In this document: one piece after another, positions 53,990 through 63,441 of the stretch
How positions within the stretch are numbered: position 1 is the first letter of the stretch
Layout: the number at the start of each line of letters is the position of its first letter
NCBI GenBank assembly: GCA_030686115.1
Contig: CP131612.1
Location: 1,612,001-1,676,000, forward strand
DNA: 64,000 nucleotides
DNA from: Psychrobacter cibarius
GTDB lineage: Bacteria; Pseudomonadota; Gammaproteobacteria; Pseudomonadales; Moraxellaceae
Reading direction: 5' to 3'
The notes under the pieces: generated by a model
The model's database searches: none
What the model was told of the DNA's origin: nothing
The model's input: only the letters and a program-made list of their open reading frames with translations
Translations under genes and position numbers: made by a program

Positions 53990-55843
53990 CTAACCCTTTA
54001 GAGTCTGGCTGATTTTATCCAAATTTAAGCTGTCCGACATGGCATTGAATATCTCAAAATACTTGCCGTGTTTCTCATATAGCGCTTCATGGGTACCGGT
54101 TTCAACCACGCGACCATCTTCTATCACGACTAAGTCATCCGCATCGATAATTTGGGCAATATTATGCGAAACCATAATTACGGTACGATCTTTTTTGATG
54201 AGATCTAGGCTCTTCTTCACTTGTTGGCTGGCGATGGCATCTAGGCTAGCGGTTGGCTCATCCAAAAACACAATAGGCGGATCTTTTAAAAACATCCGTG
54301 CCAGCGCGATACGTTGCTGTTGACCACCAGACAATGACTTTGCTGTACTCTCATAGCCTTTTGCTAAATTAATAATTTGCTCATGGATGGAGGCTTTTTT
54401 TGCTGCAATGATAATATCTTCCTCAGTCGCATTCATATCACCATAGCGGATATTTTCGCTAATCGTACCCGAAAAGATATGATTGCTTTGTAGTACTAAA
54501 CCGATATTTTGACGCAACTCATGAGTATCGCAGTCGGCTAAATTATGTCCGTCTAGCCATATGGTACCGCTATCTGGCGCATAAAACTTTACCAATAAGC
54601 TGATAATCGTACTCTTGCCAGCACCACTTAAACCCACCAGCGCAGTAATACGATTGGGCTTGATAGTAAAGCTGACATCTTTTAGCGCTTGCGTGCCATT
54701 AGGATATATGAAATCGACGTTTTTCAGCTCAATATGACCTTTTAAATTTTTACTACTTCTGCCCGTGATATCTTCAACTTGGCTTTCATCTTCTAATATA
54801 TCAAAGAAGCCTTCAGCGTAAGTCAGGGCATTATTAATCTGATCATAGATACGATGCAATTGACGAATAGGGGCGGCGACATTTTGAAACAGCATGACAT
54901 GGAATAAAATCATACCGATGGTCATCTCGCCTTTTAATACAAAGTAGGACGTTAGCAGAATGATAACCACCACGCCAATTTGCTCAATAAAGGTCTTTAT
55001 CGCATCATAAATAAAACCAATACTGCGAATACGCAGCTGATTGTCAGTCATGTCTTTTTGAATGGTTAAGTGCTTTTCTGCCTCTATCGACTCACGGACA
55101 AAGGATTTCACCACGCTGATAGAGTTGATCAAGGAGATAACCAAGCCACTTTTGGCTTCTCGATATCCACGCATCTGCCGACGGAACCCTTGTAGACGCC
55201 GCGCTTGTTTTTGACTTATGAAAAAGTAAATGGGAATGATAATAAGACCGACCAAGCCGATCCAAAAATTGGTCGAAAACATAATGATGAGTGAGACGAT
55301 CGCACTGGCAAACAGCGGTAGCATATCGATAAAGAAGTTTTGCACCAAACTGGTTAAGCTGCTGACGCCATAATCGATGCGGGTTTGCAACTTGCCGCTG
55401 TCGTTTTCGCTACTGGTATAAAATGCCATGCGGTAGGTTAAGATGCGCTCAATGATTTTTTGTGATAAATCACGTGATAAATTGATACGAATCTTTTCGC
55501 CAAAAAAGCGTTGTCCAAAAGAGATAAATATCGACAGTATCTCTTTGGTTAAGAGTACCGCACTGATAATGGTTAGCATGCGCACGCCAGCTTCCCAAGG
55601 CTCGGCAAGCGTGGAAATTTCGGTCAAAGTATCAACGGCATAGCGCAGCACAAAAGCATTGACCTGAGCCGTAAACGAACCCAGTACGGTCAATATCAAA
55701 GTGGCAATAATTAATACTTTATATGGCGCGGCAAAGACGGCAAGCTTTTTGAGGATATCCCACAGCAATGCGCGCCGCGCCGTTTTTTTGAGCGGTGGCT
55801 TCTTGTCTAAGGCTAGTTTGCGTGGTGGGAGAATATTGGACAT
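53990..55843 (-). CDS. ABC transporter, fused permease and ATPase (exporter type)
   Basis: 617 residues with six membrane helices (about 30-330) and a C-terminal ATPase. Walker A is GLSGAGKST (about 398-406), the signature motif is LSGGQQQRIALARMF, Walker B is IVFLDEPTASLD and the H-loop is MVSHN. This is a half-transporter of the MsbA/lipid-export-like type and would work as a dimer. The substrate cannot be told. Its stop is 72 nt before the acetyltransferase gene, and it lies 38 nt after the HEPN-like gene, so co-transcription with both is possible. Confidence 0.92.
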   Translation of the reverse strand: MSNILPPRKLALDKKPPLKKTARRALLWDILKKLAVFAAPYKVLIIATLILTVLGSFTAQVNAFVLRYAVDTLTEISTLAEPWEAGVRMLTIISAVLLTKEILSIFISFGQRFFGEKIRINLSRDLSQKIIERILTYRMAFYTSSENDSGKLQTRIDYGVSSLTSLVQNFFIDMLPLFASAIVSLIIMFSTNFWIGLVGLIIIPIYFFISQKQARRLQGFRRQMRGYREAKSGLVISLINSISVVKSFVRESIEAEKHLTIQKDMTDNQLRIRSIGFIYDAIKTFIEQIGVVVIILLTSYFVLKGEMTIGMILFHVMLFQNVAAPIRQLHRIYDQINNALTYAEGFFDILEDESQVEDITGRSSKNLKGHIELKNVDFIYPNGTQALKDVSFTIKPNRITALVGLSGAGKSTIISLLVKFYAPDSGTIWLDGHNLADCDTHELRQNIGLVLQSNHIFSGTISENIRYGDMNATEEDIIIAAKKASIHEQIINLAKGYESTAKSLSGGQQQRIALARMFLKDPPIVFLDEPTASLDAIASQQVKKSLDLIKKDRTVIMVSHNIAQIIDADDLVVIEDGRVVETGTHEALYEKHGKYFEIFNAMSDSLNLDKISQTLKG

Positions 55844-55880
55844 TGAGATAACAACACACTTTTAACTGGGGAAAATTCAT

Positions 55881-56645
55881 TTAAATTTCAGGATAATCAT
55901 CTAAAGGGCTTTGACAAAGGGTTACGGTATCGTCTTCGAAATGTATTGCTATCTTCCTTGCTATTAGCCTCATGCGATGGAAACAAATAATTGCTTCAAT
56001 TAAAGTTACATCATCTGGATGAGCTTCATGAGTCAGTGTATTCCTTCTATTTGAAATATCCTCATATGCTTTTACCCATTCTTCGGGTATAGGTTCTACA
56101 CCAAGTTTATTCCAATTATTCACTCTGTTTCTTACGCCCATTCTCTCATGCTTATTTTGCTCACGTTCAAGAATTCCCGCAAGTAGCTTGTCTGAACCCC
56201 TATTAAGAATGTCTTTTAAAGAAACTTTTTCATCTAAAAAATTTTCCTTATTTTTATCTAATAATTTTTTATACAAGTCGAATTCATATGCTTCAAGAAG
56301 GCAGAAGTTGTATAGAATTATTTGAGTACCTACTATATGTTCAATAGGTGTAAATTCTTTCTCATGACCAAATTTTACACCGCCATGTTCTGAAATATCA
56401 GAGGGTTCAGGCTCTCTAAAGATCAAAGAAATAGTTACACTTAATTCATTTGATAAATCATGTACTAACGGTAATAGTTTTTCATCTAAGTCTGGTCTAT
56501 TAGCGGCAGTAGACAAACAAGGAGAGGTAGACCATGCTTCTTTATCCCAATTCATCATTTTTTTTGCTGAAATTGCTAAATCTGATGTTCTTACTGCCGA
56601 AAGTGTAAACAAATTCATCCGTTCAATGACTTCATTAAATAGCAT
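55881..56645 (-). CDS. HEPN-like protein of unknown function
   Basis: 254 helical residues, noticeably more AT-rich than neighbouring genes. Near the C-terminus R201-NTLT-H206 fits the R-x4-6-H motif of HEPN RNases (DISNRRNTLTHEA), followed by a helix pair (TLIEAIICFHRMRLIARKIAIHF) as in HEPN domains. The N-terminal half is not recognised and has no signal or membrane segment. HEPN proteins commonly cut RNA as toxins or defence effectors, often with a nucleotidyltransferase or kinase partner, but none is next to this one. Its position inside the prp region suggests a later insertion. The call rests on one motif. Confidence 0.5.
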   Translation of the reverse strand: MLFNEVIERMNLFTLSAVRTSDLAISAKKMMNWDKEAWSTSPCLSTAANRPDLDEKLLPLVHDLSNELSVTISLIFREPEPSDISEHGGVKFGHEKEFTPIEHIVGTQIILYNFCLLEAYEFDLYKKLLDKNKENFLDEKVSLKDILNRGSDKLLAGILEREQNKHERMGVRNRVNNWNKLGVEPIPEEWVKAYEDISNRRNTLTHEAHPDDVTLIEAIICFHRMRLIARKIAIHFEDDTVTLCQSPLDDYPEI

Positions 56646-56718
56646 ATGAGTTTAGCCTTTATTTTATTAATCTAGCTATTTGAGCTTTAAATTATATCAG
56701 AGAAAAATATTATCAAAA

Positions 56719-57948
56719 TTAAAAAGCATCCGCTGGCACAAAGACTTCACCAACCATAATACGACGTGCCGAGCGACTCATCGAGACTTTTTTGGCTTGC
56801 CAGCGTCCATCGACTTGCTCGGTTTTTCCACCTACAAGTAAGGTTCCTGAAGGGTGACCAAAACGCACCTCGGTCAGCTCGCCTGCACCTGCTGCTTCAT
56901 TGACCAATGTCCCTTGCGTGGTCGCTGCGGCGGCAATAGCGACTGCTGCCGTGCCCATCATGGCATGATGTAGTTGCCCCATGCTCATCGCCCGTACGAC
57001 AAGATCAATCTCATTCGCATCAACGGCTTTGCCACTTGAAGCGGTATAACTTTGCGCAGGAGCAACCCAAGCGATTTTAGGAATATGTTGACTGGTTTGC
57101 GCTTCACTGACGTCTTTAAACAGCCCCATCGCAACGCCGCCTTTGGCACGGATGTTTTCAAGCTTGGCAAGTAGCTCACTATCGCTATTAATATCACCTT
57201 GCAACTCAGTGCCAGTAAAGCCTAAATCTTCTGCTTTCATAAAGATGGTTGGAATACCTGCACTGATAAAGGTTGCTTTGACACTATCAGCAGCCAAGCC
57301 ACAGCCAGATACATCAAAGTCATCGATTAGATTATTTGTCGGGAACATGTCACTTGATGAATCAACGGGATCGATAAATTCGATTTTGACTTCAGCCGCT
57401 GGGAAGGTGACGCCGTCTAATTCAAAATCGCCGGTTTCTTGTACTTGCACTTTTCCTTGCCCATCAGTATAAACAGGTACATGAGCGATAATCGTTTTAC
57501 CGATATTTTCCTGCCAAATACGCACTTCACAGATGCCATCTGCAGCACTATTAGCGATCTTATCAGCATCGACTAAGCCCATGTTAATAGCACAAGCACC
57601 AACCGCCGCAGTTAAGTTGCCACAGTTACCAGCCCAATCAATCATTGGTTTGGCAATATTTACCTGCCCAAACAGATAATTCACATCATGATCTGCTTTA
57701 TCAGATTGAGAGAGAATGACTGTTTTTGAGGTGCTAGAGCTACCATTGCCTAAGCCATCGATTTGCTTACCATAAGGATCAGGGCTACCGATGACACGTA
57801 ATAGGAAATTATCACGCGACTCGCCAGCGACTTGGCAACGCTCAGGTAAGTCGGATAATTTAAAAAATGTGCCTTTTGAAGTACCGCCACGCATATAGGT
57901 AGCAGGGACAGAGATTTGTGGAGCAAAAGCAGGGTTTGGTCGGGTCAT
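56719..57948 (-). CDS. prpF: 2-methylaconitate cis-trans isomerase
   Basis: 409 residues; with AcnD it converts 2-methylcitrate to 2-methylisocitrate via 2-methyl-cis-aconitate. It matches PrpF, a member of the diaminopimelate epimerase-like fold: VPATYMRGGTSKGTFFKLSDLPE near the N-terminus, GNCGNLTAAVGACAI (an active-site Cys-Gly-Asn signature), and GHPSGTLLVGG near the C-terminus. It is leftward, between a Sel1-like lipoprotein gene (13 nt upstream) and the HEPN-like gene. Confidence 0.95.
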   Translation of the reverse strand: MTRPNPAFAPQISVPATYMRGGTSKGTFFKLSDLPERCQVAGESRDNFLLRVIGSPDPYGKQIDGLGNGSSSTSKTVILSQSDKADHDVNYLFGQVNIAKPMIDWAGNCGNLTAAVGACAINMGLVDADKIANSAADGICEVRIWQENIGKTIIAHVPVYTDGQGKVQVQETGDFELDGVTFPAAEVKIEFIDPVDSSSDMFPTNNLIDDFDVSGCGLAADSVKATFISAGIPTIFMKAEDLGFTGTELQGDINSDSELLAKLENIRAKGGVAMGLFKDVSEAQTSQHIPKIAWVAPAQSYTASSGKAVDANEIDLVVRAMSMGQLHHAMMGTAAVAIAAAATTQGTLVNEAAGAGELTEVRFGHPSGTLLVGGKTEQVDGRWQAKKVSMSRSARRIMVGEVFVPADAF

Positions 57949-57961
57949 TTTTTTATTCCTA

Positions 57962-58639
57962 TTATTTTAGTACGATATATTCATCACCGTTTTGAATGAC
58001 CATTGTTAATGATTCAATAGATTGCGGCGACAACATATTTATAGACTCACTGGTTTCTTCAGAGCTTTGTGCAGCTGCTTGTTGCAGCCAATAACGTGCT
58101 TTTTCTTCATTTTTTCGAACACCCCATCCGTTTAAATATGCTGCTGCTAAAAAGTTCTGTGCCTGCAGATCGCCTTCTTCTGAGGCAATAGACAAAAGCT
58201 TAGCAGCTTTAGTCAAATCTTGCTTGGTACCCCATCCTTTTATATACATAAGGGCTAAAGTTGTCACGGCATGAATAAATCCACTTTCAGCGGACAAACT
58301 GTACCAGTAACACGCTGCTACTAAGTCTTGACCGACACCATCACCAGTATGAAATTTAAGCGCCAAGAGATACTGCGAAACTGGGTCGCCTTCATCAATG
58401 CCAGGTCTCAAATCGGACTTAGCCATTTCAAGTTGTTGCCGTCGAATTTGTATAATACTATCAACGGACTCTTGTATATCGCGGCCGGTACGTACATTAG
58501 AAACCCAACAACCAATAATAATAGCAATAACGACAATGGAAATAGAGACGTCTACCATTGATAAATCAGTGAGACTACTACAACCGCTAAGATTCAATAC
58601 AGAAATTAAAATAATAAAAGTTCTATGGATGTTTTTCAT
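57962..58639 (-). CDS. Sel1-repeat lipoprotein
   Basis: 225 residues from ATG 58639; an upstream ATG at 58666 gives nine extra residues. A lipoprotein signal (KNIHRTFIILISVLNLSGC) puts the lipid-bearing Cys at position 20 with lipobox LSGC. A second hydrophobic stretch follows (about 30-47). Residues about 90-205 hold three Sel1-type repeats (AAKLLSIASEEGDLQAQNFLAAAYLNGWG pattern with Ala-Tyr-x-x-Gly). Such repeats mediate protein contacts in the periplasm or membrane. It ends 13 nt from prpF. Confidence 0.8.
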   Translation of the reverse strand: MKNIHRTFIILISVLNLSGCSSLTDLSMVDVSISIVVIAIIIGCWVSNVRTGRDIQESVDSIIQIRRQQLEMAKSDLRPGIDEGDPVSQYLLALKFHTGDGVGQDLVAACYWYSLSAESGFIHAVTTLALMYIKGWGTKQDLTKAAKLLSIASEEGDLQAQNFLAAAYLNGWGVRKNEEKARYWLQQAAAQSSEETSESINMLSPQSIESLTMVIQNGDEYIVLK

Positions 58640-58877
58640 GCCACTTCTTATGATAAAAAATGACAATTATACTAAATAGAAAAACAAATGTTTATTTTTT
58701 TAAGAAAATTCATTTAAATAAAATACTATAAGTAATGTATTTAATGGATAGAAGCCTAATAAGACTAAAGAGTATCAGAATCTATTGTGAGACTACTAAA
58801 AAAGCCAATGCCATATAAATATAACATTGGCTTTTGTCACGTGTACGGCAGCTATCGTTGTTGTTTATTCGTTTCTA
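58640..58877. other. Intergenic region between acnD and the Sel1 lipoprotein gene
   Basis: AT-rich, about 240 bp. It holds the acnD terminator at 58797-58835 and probably the promoter of the Sel1-prpF unit. No gene is seen. Confidence 0.6.
58797..58835 (-). terminator. Terminator after acnD
   Basis: On the minus strand AAAGCCAATG and CATTGGCTTT pair, with an AT-rich loop and then a T-run, 43 nt beyond the acnD stop codon. Confidence 0.85.
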
Positions 58878-61535
58878 TTAAACGATGTCTAACGTACCTT
58901 CGATAAACTCTTTGGCAAAGCGCTGGAGCATACCGCCTGCGTTGTACATTTTGACCTCATCAGCAGTATCTAAACGACATTTCACTGAGGCTTTATCGAC
59001 AGTACCATCTGTGCGGTTAATGACCAATGTCATCTCACCGCCAGCAGACACTTCGCCTTCGATATCAAATACTTCGGTGCCACCGATATTTAGAGTATTA
59101 CGATTGACACCTTCTTTAAACTGCAAAGGTAGTGCGCCCATACCGACCAAGTTTTGGCGGTGAATACGCTCAAAATCTTCAGCAACCACCACCTCTACAC
59201 CTGCTAAACGGACGCCTTTAGCAGCCCAGTCACGGCTTGAGCCTTGACCATAGCCGTCACCGGCGATGATGATCAGCGGCTGCTCGCGGTTCATATAGGT
59301 TTCAATCGCTTCCCACATGCGCATGACCTGACCTTCTGGCTCAACGCGAGCCAATGAACCTTGAATCACCTCACCGTTCTCGTTACGCACCATCTCATTC
59401 AGTAGCTTAGGATTGGCAAAGGTCGCACGCTGCGCGGTTAAGTGGTCGCCGCGATGGGTTGCATACGAGTTGTAGTCCTCGGCAGGTAAGCCCATAGTAT
59501 CAAGGTACTCGCCAGCAGCTGAGTCACCTAAGATAGCATTAGATGGTGATAAATGGTCAGTAGTGATATTGTCACCTAACACCGCTAACGGGCGCATACC
59601 TTTTAGCTTATTCATCGCTGCCATTTTGCCTTCCCAATACGGCGGACGGCGGATATAAGTAGTCTGTTCACGCCAGTTATAGAGCGGACTTAATGCTTTG
59701 CCGGTGTCTTTTTTGGCTTCGTCAAACATCGGAATATAAACAGCGTTGAATTGCTCAGGTTTTACCGCTTTAGCCACGATGGCATCAACTTCATCATCAT
59801 CGAACCAGATGTCTTTTAGATAAACGTCATTGCCGTCTTGGTCTTTTCCTAACGAGTCTTTTTCGATATCGAAGCGAATATTACCGGCGATAGCATAGGC
59901 AATCACCAATGGTGGTGACGCTAAAAACGCTTGCTTGGCATACGGATGGATACGACCGTCAAAGTTACGGTTACCAGACAGTACAGCTGTGGTGAACAGA
60001 TCATTATCGATGATCTCTTTTTCGATATCAGGGTCTAATGCGCCGCTCATGCCGTTACAAGTGGTACAAGCAAAACCAACCACGTCAAAGCCGATTTCTT
60101 GTAGCTCAGGCATCAGACCAGCTTCTTCTAGGTACATTTTTACCGTTTTTGAACCAGGTGCTAATGATGATTTCACCCAAGGCTTGCGTAACAAACCTTT
60201 CTTATTAGCATTACGCGCAACCAGACCAGCAGCAACCATATTGCGTGGGTTAGACGTATTGGTACAGCTGGTAATAGCCGCGATAATCACCGCACCATCT
60301 GGCATCATGCCGTCTTTGGGTTCTGGTAGTTTTTCATCAGCACCGTGAGCGATACCTTTGGCAACCAAATCAGTGGTCGATACACGTGCATGCGGACGCG
60401 ACGGCCCTGCCATATTACGTACGACTGCTGATAGATCAAACTCAAGTACACGGTCATAAGCCGCATTTTCCATACCATCAGCCCATAGACCCGTTTGCTT
60501 GGCATACTGCTCAACCAGTTTAATCTGATCTTCACTACGACCAGTCAGGCGTAGATAATCAGTGGTTTGCTCATCGATATAGAACATCGCAGCCGTTGCG
60601 CCATATTCAGGCGTCATGTTGGAGATAGAGGCACGATCACCGACACTCAGCTGACGTGCACCTTCACCAAAGAATTCGATATAGGTAGAAACCACACCTG
60701 CATCACGTAAAAACTCAGTCATCGCTAGTACGAGATCCGTACCCGTAATGCCTTTTTGCAATTTGCCGGTTAATTTAACCCCAACGTAATTCGGTAGGCG
60801 CATATAAGACGGGTTGCCTAGCATCACACTTTCAGCTTCCAATCCGCCAACCCCGATTGAGATAACACCTAAAGCATCGACCATTGGGGTGTGGCTATCC
60901 GTACCAACCAAAGTATCAGCAAAAGCGACTTCTTCACCGGCTTTGTTTTGCACCACTTGCACCACTGGTGACATTTTTTCTAGGTTAATTTGGTGCATGA
61001 TGCCGTTACCGGGCGGTACGACGTTGACATTATCAAAGGCATACTGGCACCAGTTGATAAAATGAAAGCGGTCATCGTTACGGCGCTCTTCAATGGCACG
61101 GTTTTTCTCAAAGGCATTTTCTTCAAATCCTGCATGCTCAACAGCCAATGAATGGTCGACAATTAATTGCGTTGGTACGATTGGATTTACTTTTGATGGG
61201 TCACCGCCTTGCTCAGCGATGGCATCACGTAGACCAGCCAAATCAACAAACGCCGTCTGACCCAAAATATCATGACAAACGACGCGGGCAGGGTACCAAG
61301 GAAAATCTAAATCTTGTTTGCCTTCGATATGCTGTTTAAGCGCCGCGGTTAGCTCTTCTGGTGGGCAACGGCGCACCAAGTTTTCACATAGTACTTTTGA
61401 GCAAAACGGTAGCTTGTCATACGCGCCAGCTTCGATGCTCTCGACAGCCTCACGGGTATCAAAATAATATAAATCGGTATCGGGTAGTGGCTTTTTAAAG
61501 AGTTCGTTCATTGGTTGTACTAGTGCGTTGTCCAT
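58878..61535 (-). CDS. acnD: 2-methylisocitrate dehydratase, Fe/S-dependent
   Basis: 885 residues, an aconitase-family enzyme. The [4Fe-4S] ligands are Cys in ITSCTNTSNP and the pair in FACTTCNGMSG. GQGSSRDWAAKGVRL is the swivel-domain signature. The presence of prpF and prpC in the same region marks it as AcnD of the methylcitrate cycle rather than AcnA. It makes 2-methyl-cis-aconitate from 2-methylcitrate, which PrpF then isomerises. The length matches the family. Confidence 0.94.
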   Translation of the reverse strand: MDNALVQPMNELFKKPLPDTDLYYFDTREAVESIEAGAYDKLPFCSKVLCENLVRRCPPEELTAALKQHIEGKQDLDFPWYPARVVCHDILGQTAFVDLAGLRDAIAEQGGDPSKVNPIVPTQLIVDHSLAVEHAGFEENAFEKNRAIEERRNDDRFHFINWCQYAFDNVNVVPPGNGIMHQINLEKMSPVVQVVQNKAGEEVAFADTLVGTDSHTPMVDALGVISIGVGGLEAESVMLGNPSYMRLPNYVGVKLTGKLQKGITGTDLVLAMTEFLRDAGVVSTYIEFFGEGARQLSVGDRASISNMTPEYGATAAMFYIDEQTTDYLRLTGRSEDQIKLVEQYAKQTGLWADGMENAAYDRVLEFDLSAVVRNMAGPSRPHARVSTTDLVAKGIAHGADEKLPEPKDGMMPDGAVIIAAITSCTNTSNPRNMVAAGLVARNANKKGLLRKPWVKSSLAPGSKTVKMYLEEAGLMPELQEIGFDVVGFACTTCNGMSGALDPDIEKEIIDNDLFTTAVLSGNRNFDGRIHPYAKQAFLASPPLVIAYAIAGNIRFDIEKDSLGKDQDGNDVYLKDIWFDDDEVDAIVAKAVKPEQFNAVYIPMFDEAKKDTGKALSPLYNWREQTTYIRRPPYWEGKMAAMNKLKGMRPLAVLGDNITTDHLSPSNAILGDSAAGEYLDTMGLPAEDYNSYATHRGDHLTAQRATFANPKLLNEMVRNENGEVIQGSLARVEPEGQVMRMWEAIETYMNREQPLIIIAGDGYGQGSSRDWAAKGVRLAGVEVVVAEDFERIHRQNLVGMGALPLQFKEGVNRNTLNIGGTEVFDIEGEVSAGGEMTLVINRTDGTVDKASVKCRLDTADEVKMYNAGGMLQRFAKEFIEGTLDIV

Positions 61536-61648
61536 AAGTCACCTTTGGCTGTTAGCTGGATTGAATGAATATTTTTATTGAAAAGATATTTTTTCAGCAA
61601 AAACTTCTTTAATAAAAAAGACTTTGCTAAAAAAATGATATTGAGTAT

Positions 61649-62047
61649 TCAAACATAGGATCCTAAAGCCAGTATATGACCAACTCCTAATGTCGTGGTG
61701 AATACAAAAAACCAGTTGGTATGCGAAGATGGGTTGGTTGGGCGAAATAATTTGACCCAAGCCATTATCATGCACACTAGATTTATGACAAATAAAGAGC
61801 CCCATAAGTTGAGCAAAAAATCTAACCATTCTCGACTTAAATTATCCTGAGCAAAATCTATCGTAAATTTGATGCTGGTATAGCTAAAACTGAGTAGAGT
61901 AATTGCTGATATGATGAAAATAAATATATCTACTTTTGATATCTTTTGATTTTGGTACTTAGGATAGACGATAGGTTTTATTAGTAATACTACTAACCAT
62001 AAAAAGCTCGCCACCCAGACGACATATGATGGCCATACCGTCATCAT
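61649..62047 (-). CDS. Small membrane protein of unknown function
   Basis: 132 residues with four likely membrane segments, at about residues 5-25, 36-56, 70-95 and 110-130. No family is recognised. It lies between acnD and prpC on the same strand. A second reading frame on this strand overlaps but has no support. A role in transport or regulation of propionate metabolism is possible but unsupported. Confidence 0.5.
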   Translation of the reverse strand: MMTVWPSYVVWVASFLWLVVLLIKPIVYPKYQNQKISKVDIFIFIISAITLLSFSYTSIKFTIDFAQDNLSREWLDFLLNLWGSLFVINLVCMIMAWVKLFRPTNPSSHTNWFFVFTTTLGVGHILALGSYV

Positions 62048-62181
62048 ACTTCTCCAAACGTAAACATAGATATCAAAAACTTGAGTATTATTTATAGAGT
62101 GTGCTATGCGCGCCAGTTAAAGGGTATCTAACTATCAGCACGCAAAGCACCTCTTAAAAATAATAATTTTATTTTAACTAA

Positions 62182-63321
62182 TTAACGCGCGCTCATCTCT
62201 GGTACTGGGCGCAACTCTTCACCGGTATATTCCGCACTTGGGCGAATGATACGGTTATTAGCACGTTGCTCAAATACGTGAGCCGCCCAGCCTGTTAGGC
62301 GTGAACAGACAAAAATAGGCGTGAACAGCTTGGTTGGAATACCCATGAAGTGATAGGCAGAGGCGTGAAAAAAGTCAGCATTACAGAACAGTTTTTTCTC
62401 ACGCCACATCACTTCTTCACAGCGTACTGATACTGGATATAGCACTTCATCACCAACATCCGCTGCCAGTTTTTCAGCCCAACCTTTAATAACGACGTTA
62501 CGTGGATCTGATTCGCTATAGATCGCATGACCAAAGCCCATAATTTTGTCTTTACGCGCCAGCATACCCATCATCTCGGTTTCGGCTTCATCAAGTGAGC
62601 TAAAACCTTCAATCATATCCATTGCCGCCTCATTAGCACCGCCATGAAGAGGACCGCGCAATGAGCCAATCGCGCCAGTGATACAAGAATGGATATCAGA
62701 TAGCGTAGAGGCACATACACGTGCGGTAAAGGTTGAAGCGTTAAACTCATGCTCTGCATAGAGGATAAGCGAGACGTTCATTACTTTTGTGTGTAGCTCG
62801 TTTGGTTTTTCACCCTTTAACAGATGTAAGAAATGACCGCCAATCGTCGCATCATCCGTTTCAGTTTCGATACGCACGTTGTCATGGGTAAAACGATACC
62901 AGTAGTTGATGATAGAAGGGAATACCGCAAGCATGCGATCTGCTTGGTCGTTTTCTTCATCAAAACTCATTTCGGTTTCTAAGTTACCCAGCATAGAGCA
63001 ACCGGTACGTAATACATCCATTGGATGCGATTCGGCAGGGATACGCTCAAGCACGTCTTTTAGTGACTGTGGTAGACCACGTAAGCTTTTGAGCTTGGCT
63101 TGGTAAGCGTCAAGCTCGCTTTGGTTTGGCAAGTTGCCATAAAGCAGCAAGTAGGCCACTTCTTCAAAGATGCATTTGTCTGCCAGTTCTGACACGTCAT
63201 AACCGCGATACGTCAAACCTGATCCTGACTTGCCGACGGTAGATAGCGCGGTTTTGCCAGCGACCTGACCACGTAGACCTGCGCCTGACAATACTTTTGT
63301 TGATGGGTTTTGTGCTGCCAT
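62182..63321 (-). CDS. prpC: 2-methylcitrate synthase
   Basis: 379 residues of the citrate synthase family, joining propionyl-CoA and oxaloacetate. Catalytic His are in GPLHGGANEAAMDMI and MGFGHAIYSESDPR, with the Arg/Asp region in RLTGWAAHVFEQRANNRIIRPSAEYTG. Full length matches PrpC (about 380) rather than GltA (about 430). It starts the leftward methylcitrate region in this window. A tandem repeat lies in its 5' leader. Confidence 0.94.
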   Translation of the reverse strand: MAAQNPSTKVLSGAGLRGQVAGKTALSTVGKSGSGLTYRGYDVSELADKCIFEEVAYLLLYGNLPNQSELDAYQAKLKSLRGLPQSLKDVLERIPAESHPMDVLRTGCSMLGNLETEMSFDEENDQADRMLAVFPSIINYWYRFTHDNVRIETETDDATIGGHFLHLLKGEKPNELHTKVMNVSLILYAEHEFNASTFTARVCASTLSDIHSCITGAIGSLRGPLHGGANEAAMDMIEGFSSLDEAETEMMGMLARKDKIMGFGHAIYSESDPRNVVIKGWAEKLAADVGDEVLYPVSVRCEEVMWREKKLFCNADFFHASAYHFMGIPTKLFTPIFVCSRLTGWAAHVFEQRANNRIIRPSAEYTGEELRPVPEMSAR

Positions 63322-63365
63322 GATAAAATTCCTTTTGTGGGTAGCTTTTTGGGTGAAAAACAGTG

Positions 63366-63396
63366 TTTCTAAGTTTCTAAGTTTCTAAGTTTCTAA
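63366..63396. repeat. Tandem 8-bp repeat (TTTCTAAG, about 3.9 copies) upstream of prpC
   Basis: Copies begin at 63366, 63374, 63382 and 63390; the last is one base short of perfect. The array is in the 5' leader of prpC, 45 nt from the start codon. Confidence 0.9.
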
Positions 63397-63441
63397 TAAT
63401 AAATTTGTCAGTTGATGACTGACTATAGCGCCAGTCAAGTA

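Noticed and set aside
58885..59163. Several frames opposite acnD, prpF and recBCD
   Set aside because: They are antisense shadows of strongly conserved genes.
61575..61829. Leftward frame between acnD and prpC
   Set aside because: It overlaps the better-supported membrane protein at 61649-62047 in another frame and has no recognisable features.
63366..63396. CRISPR-like array
   Set aside because: The repeats are 8 bp in tandem without spacers. No CRISPR array or cas gene is seen anywhere in the window.
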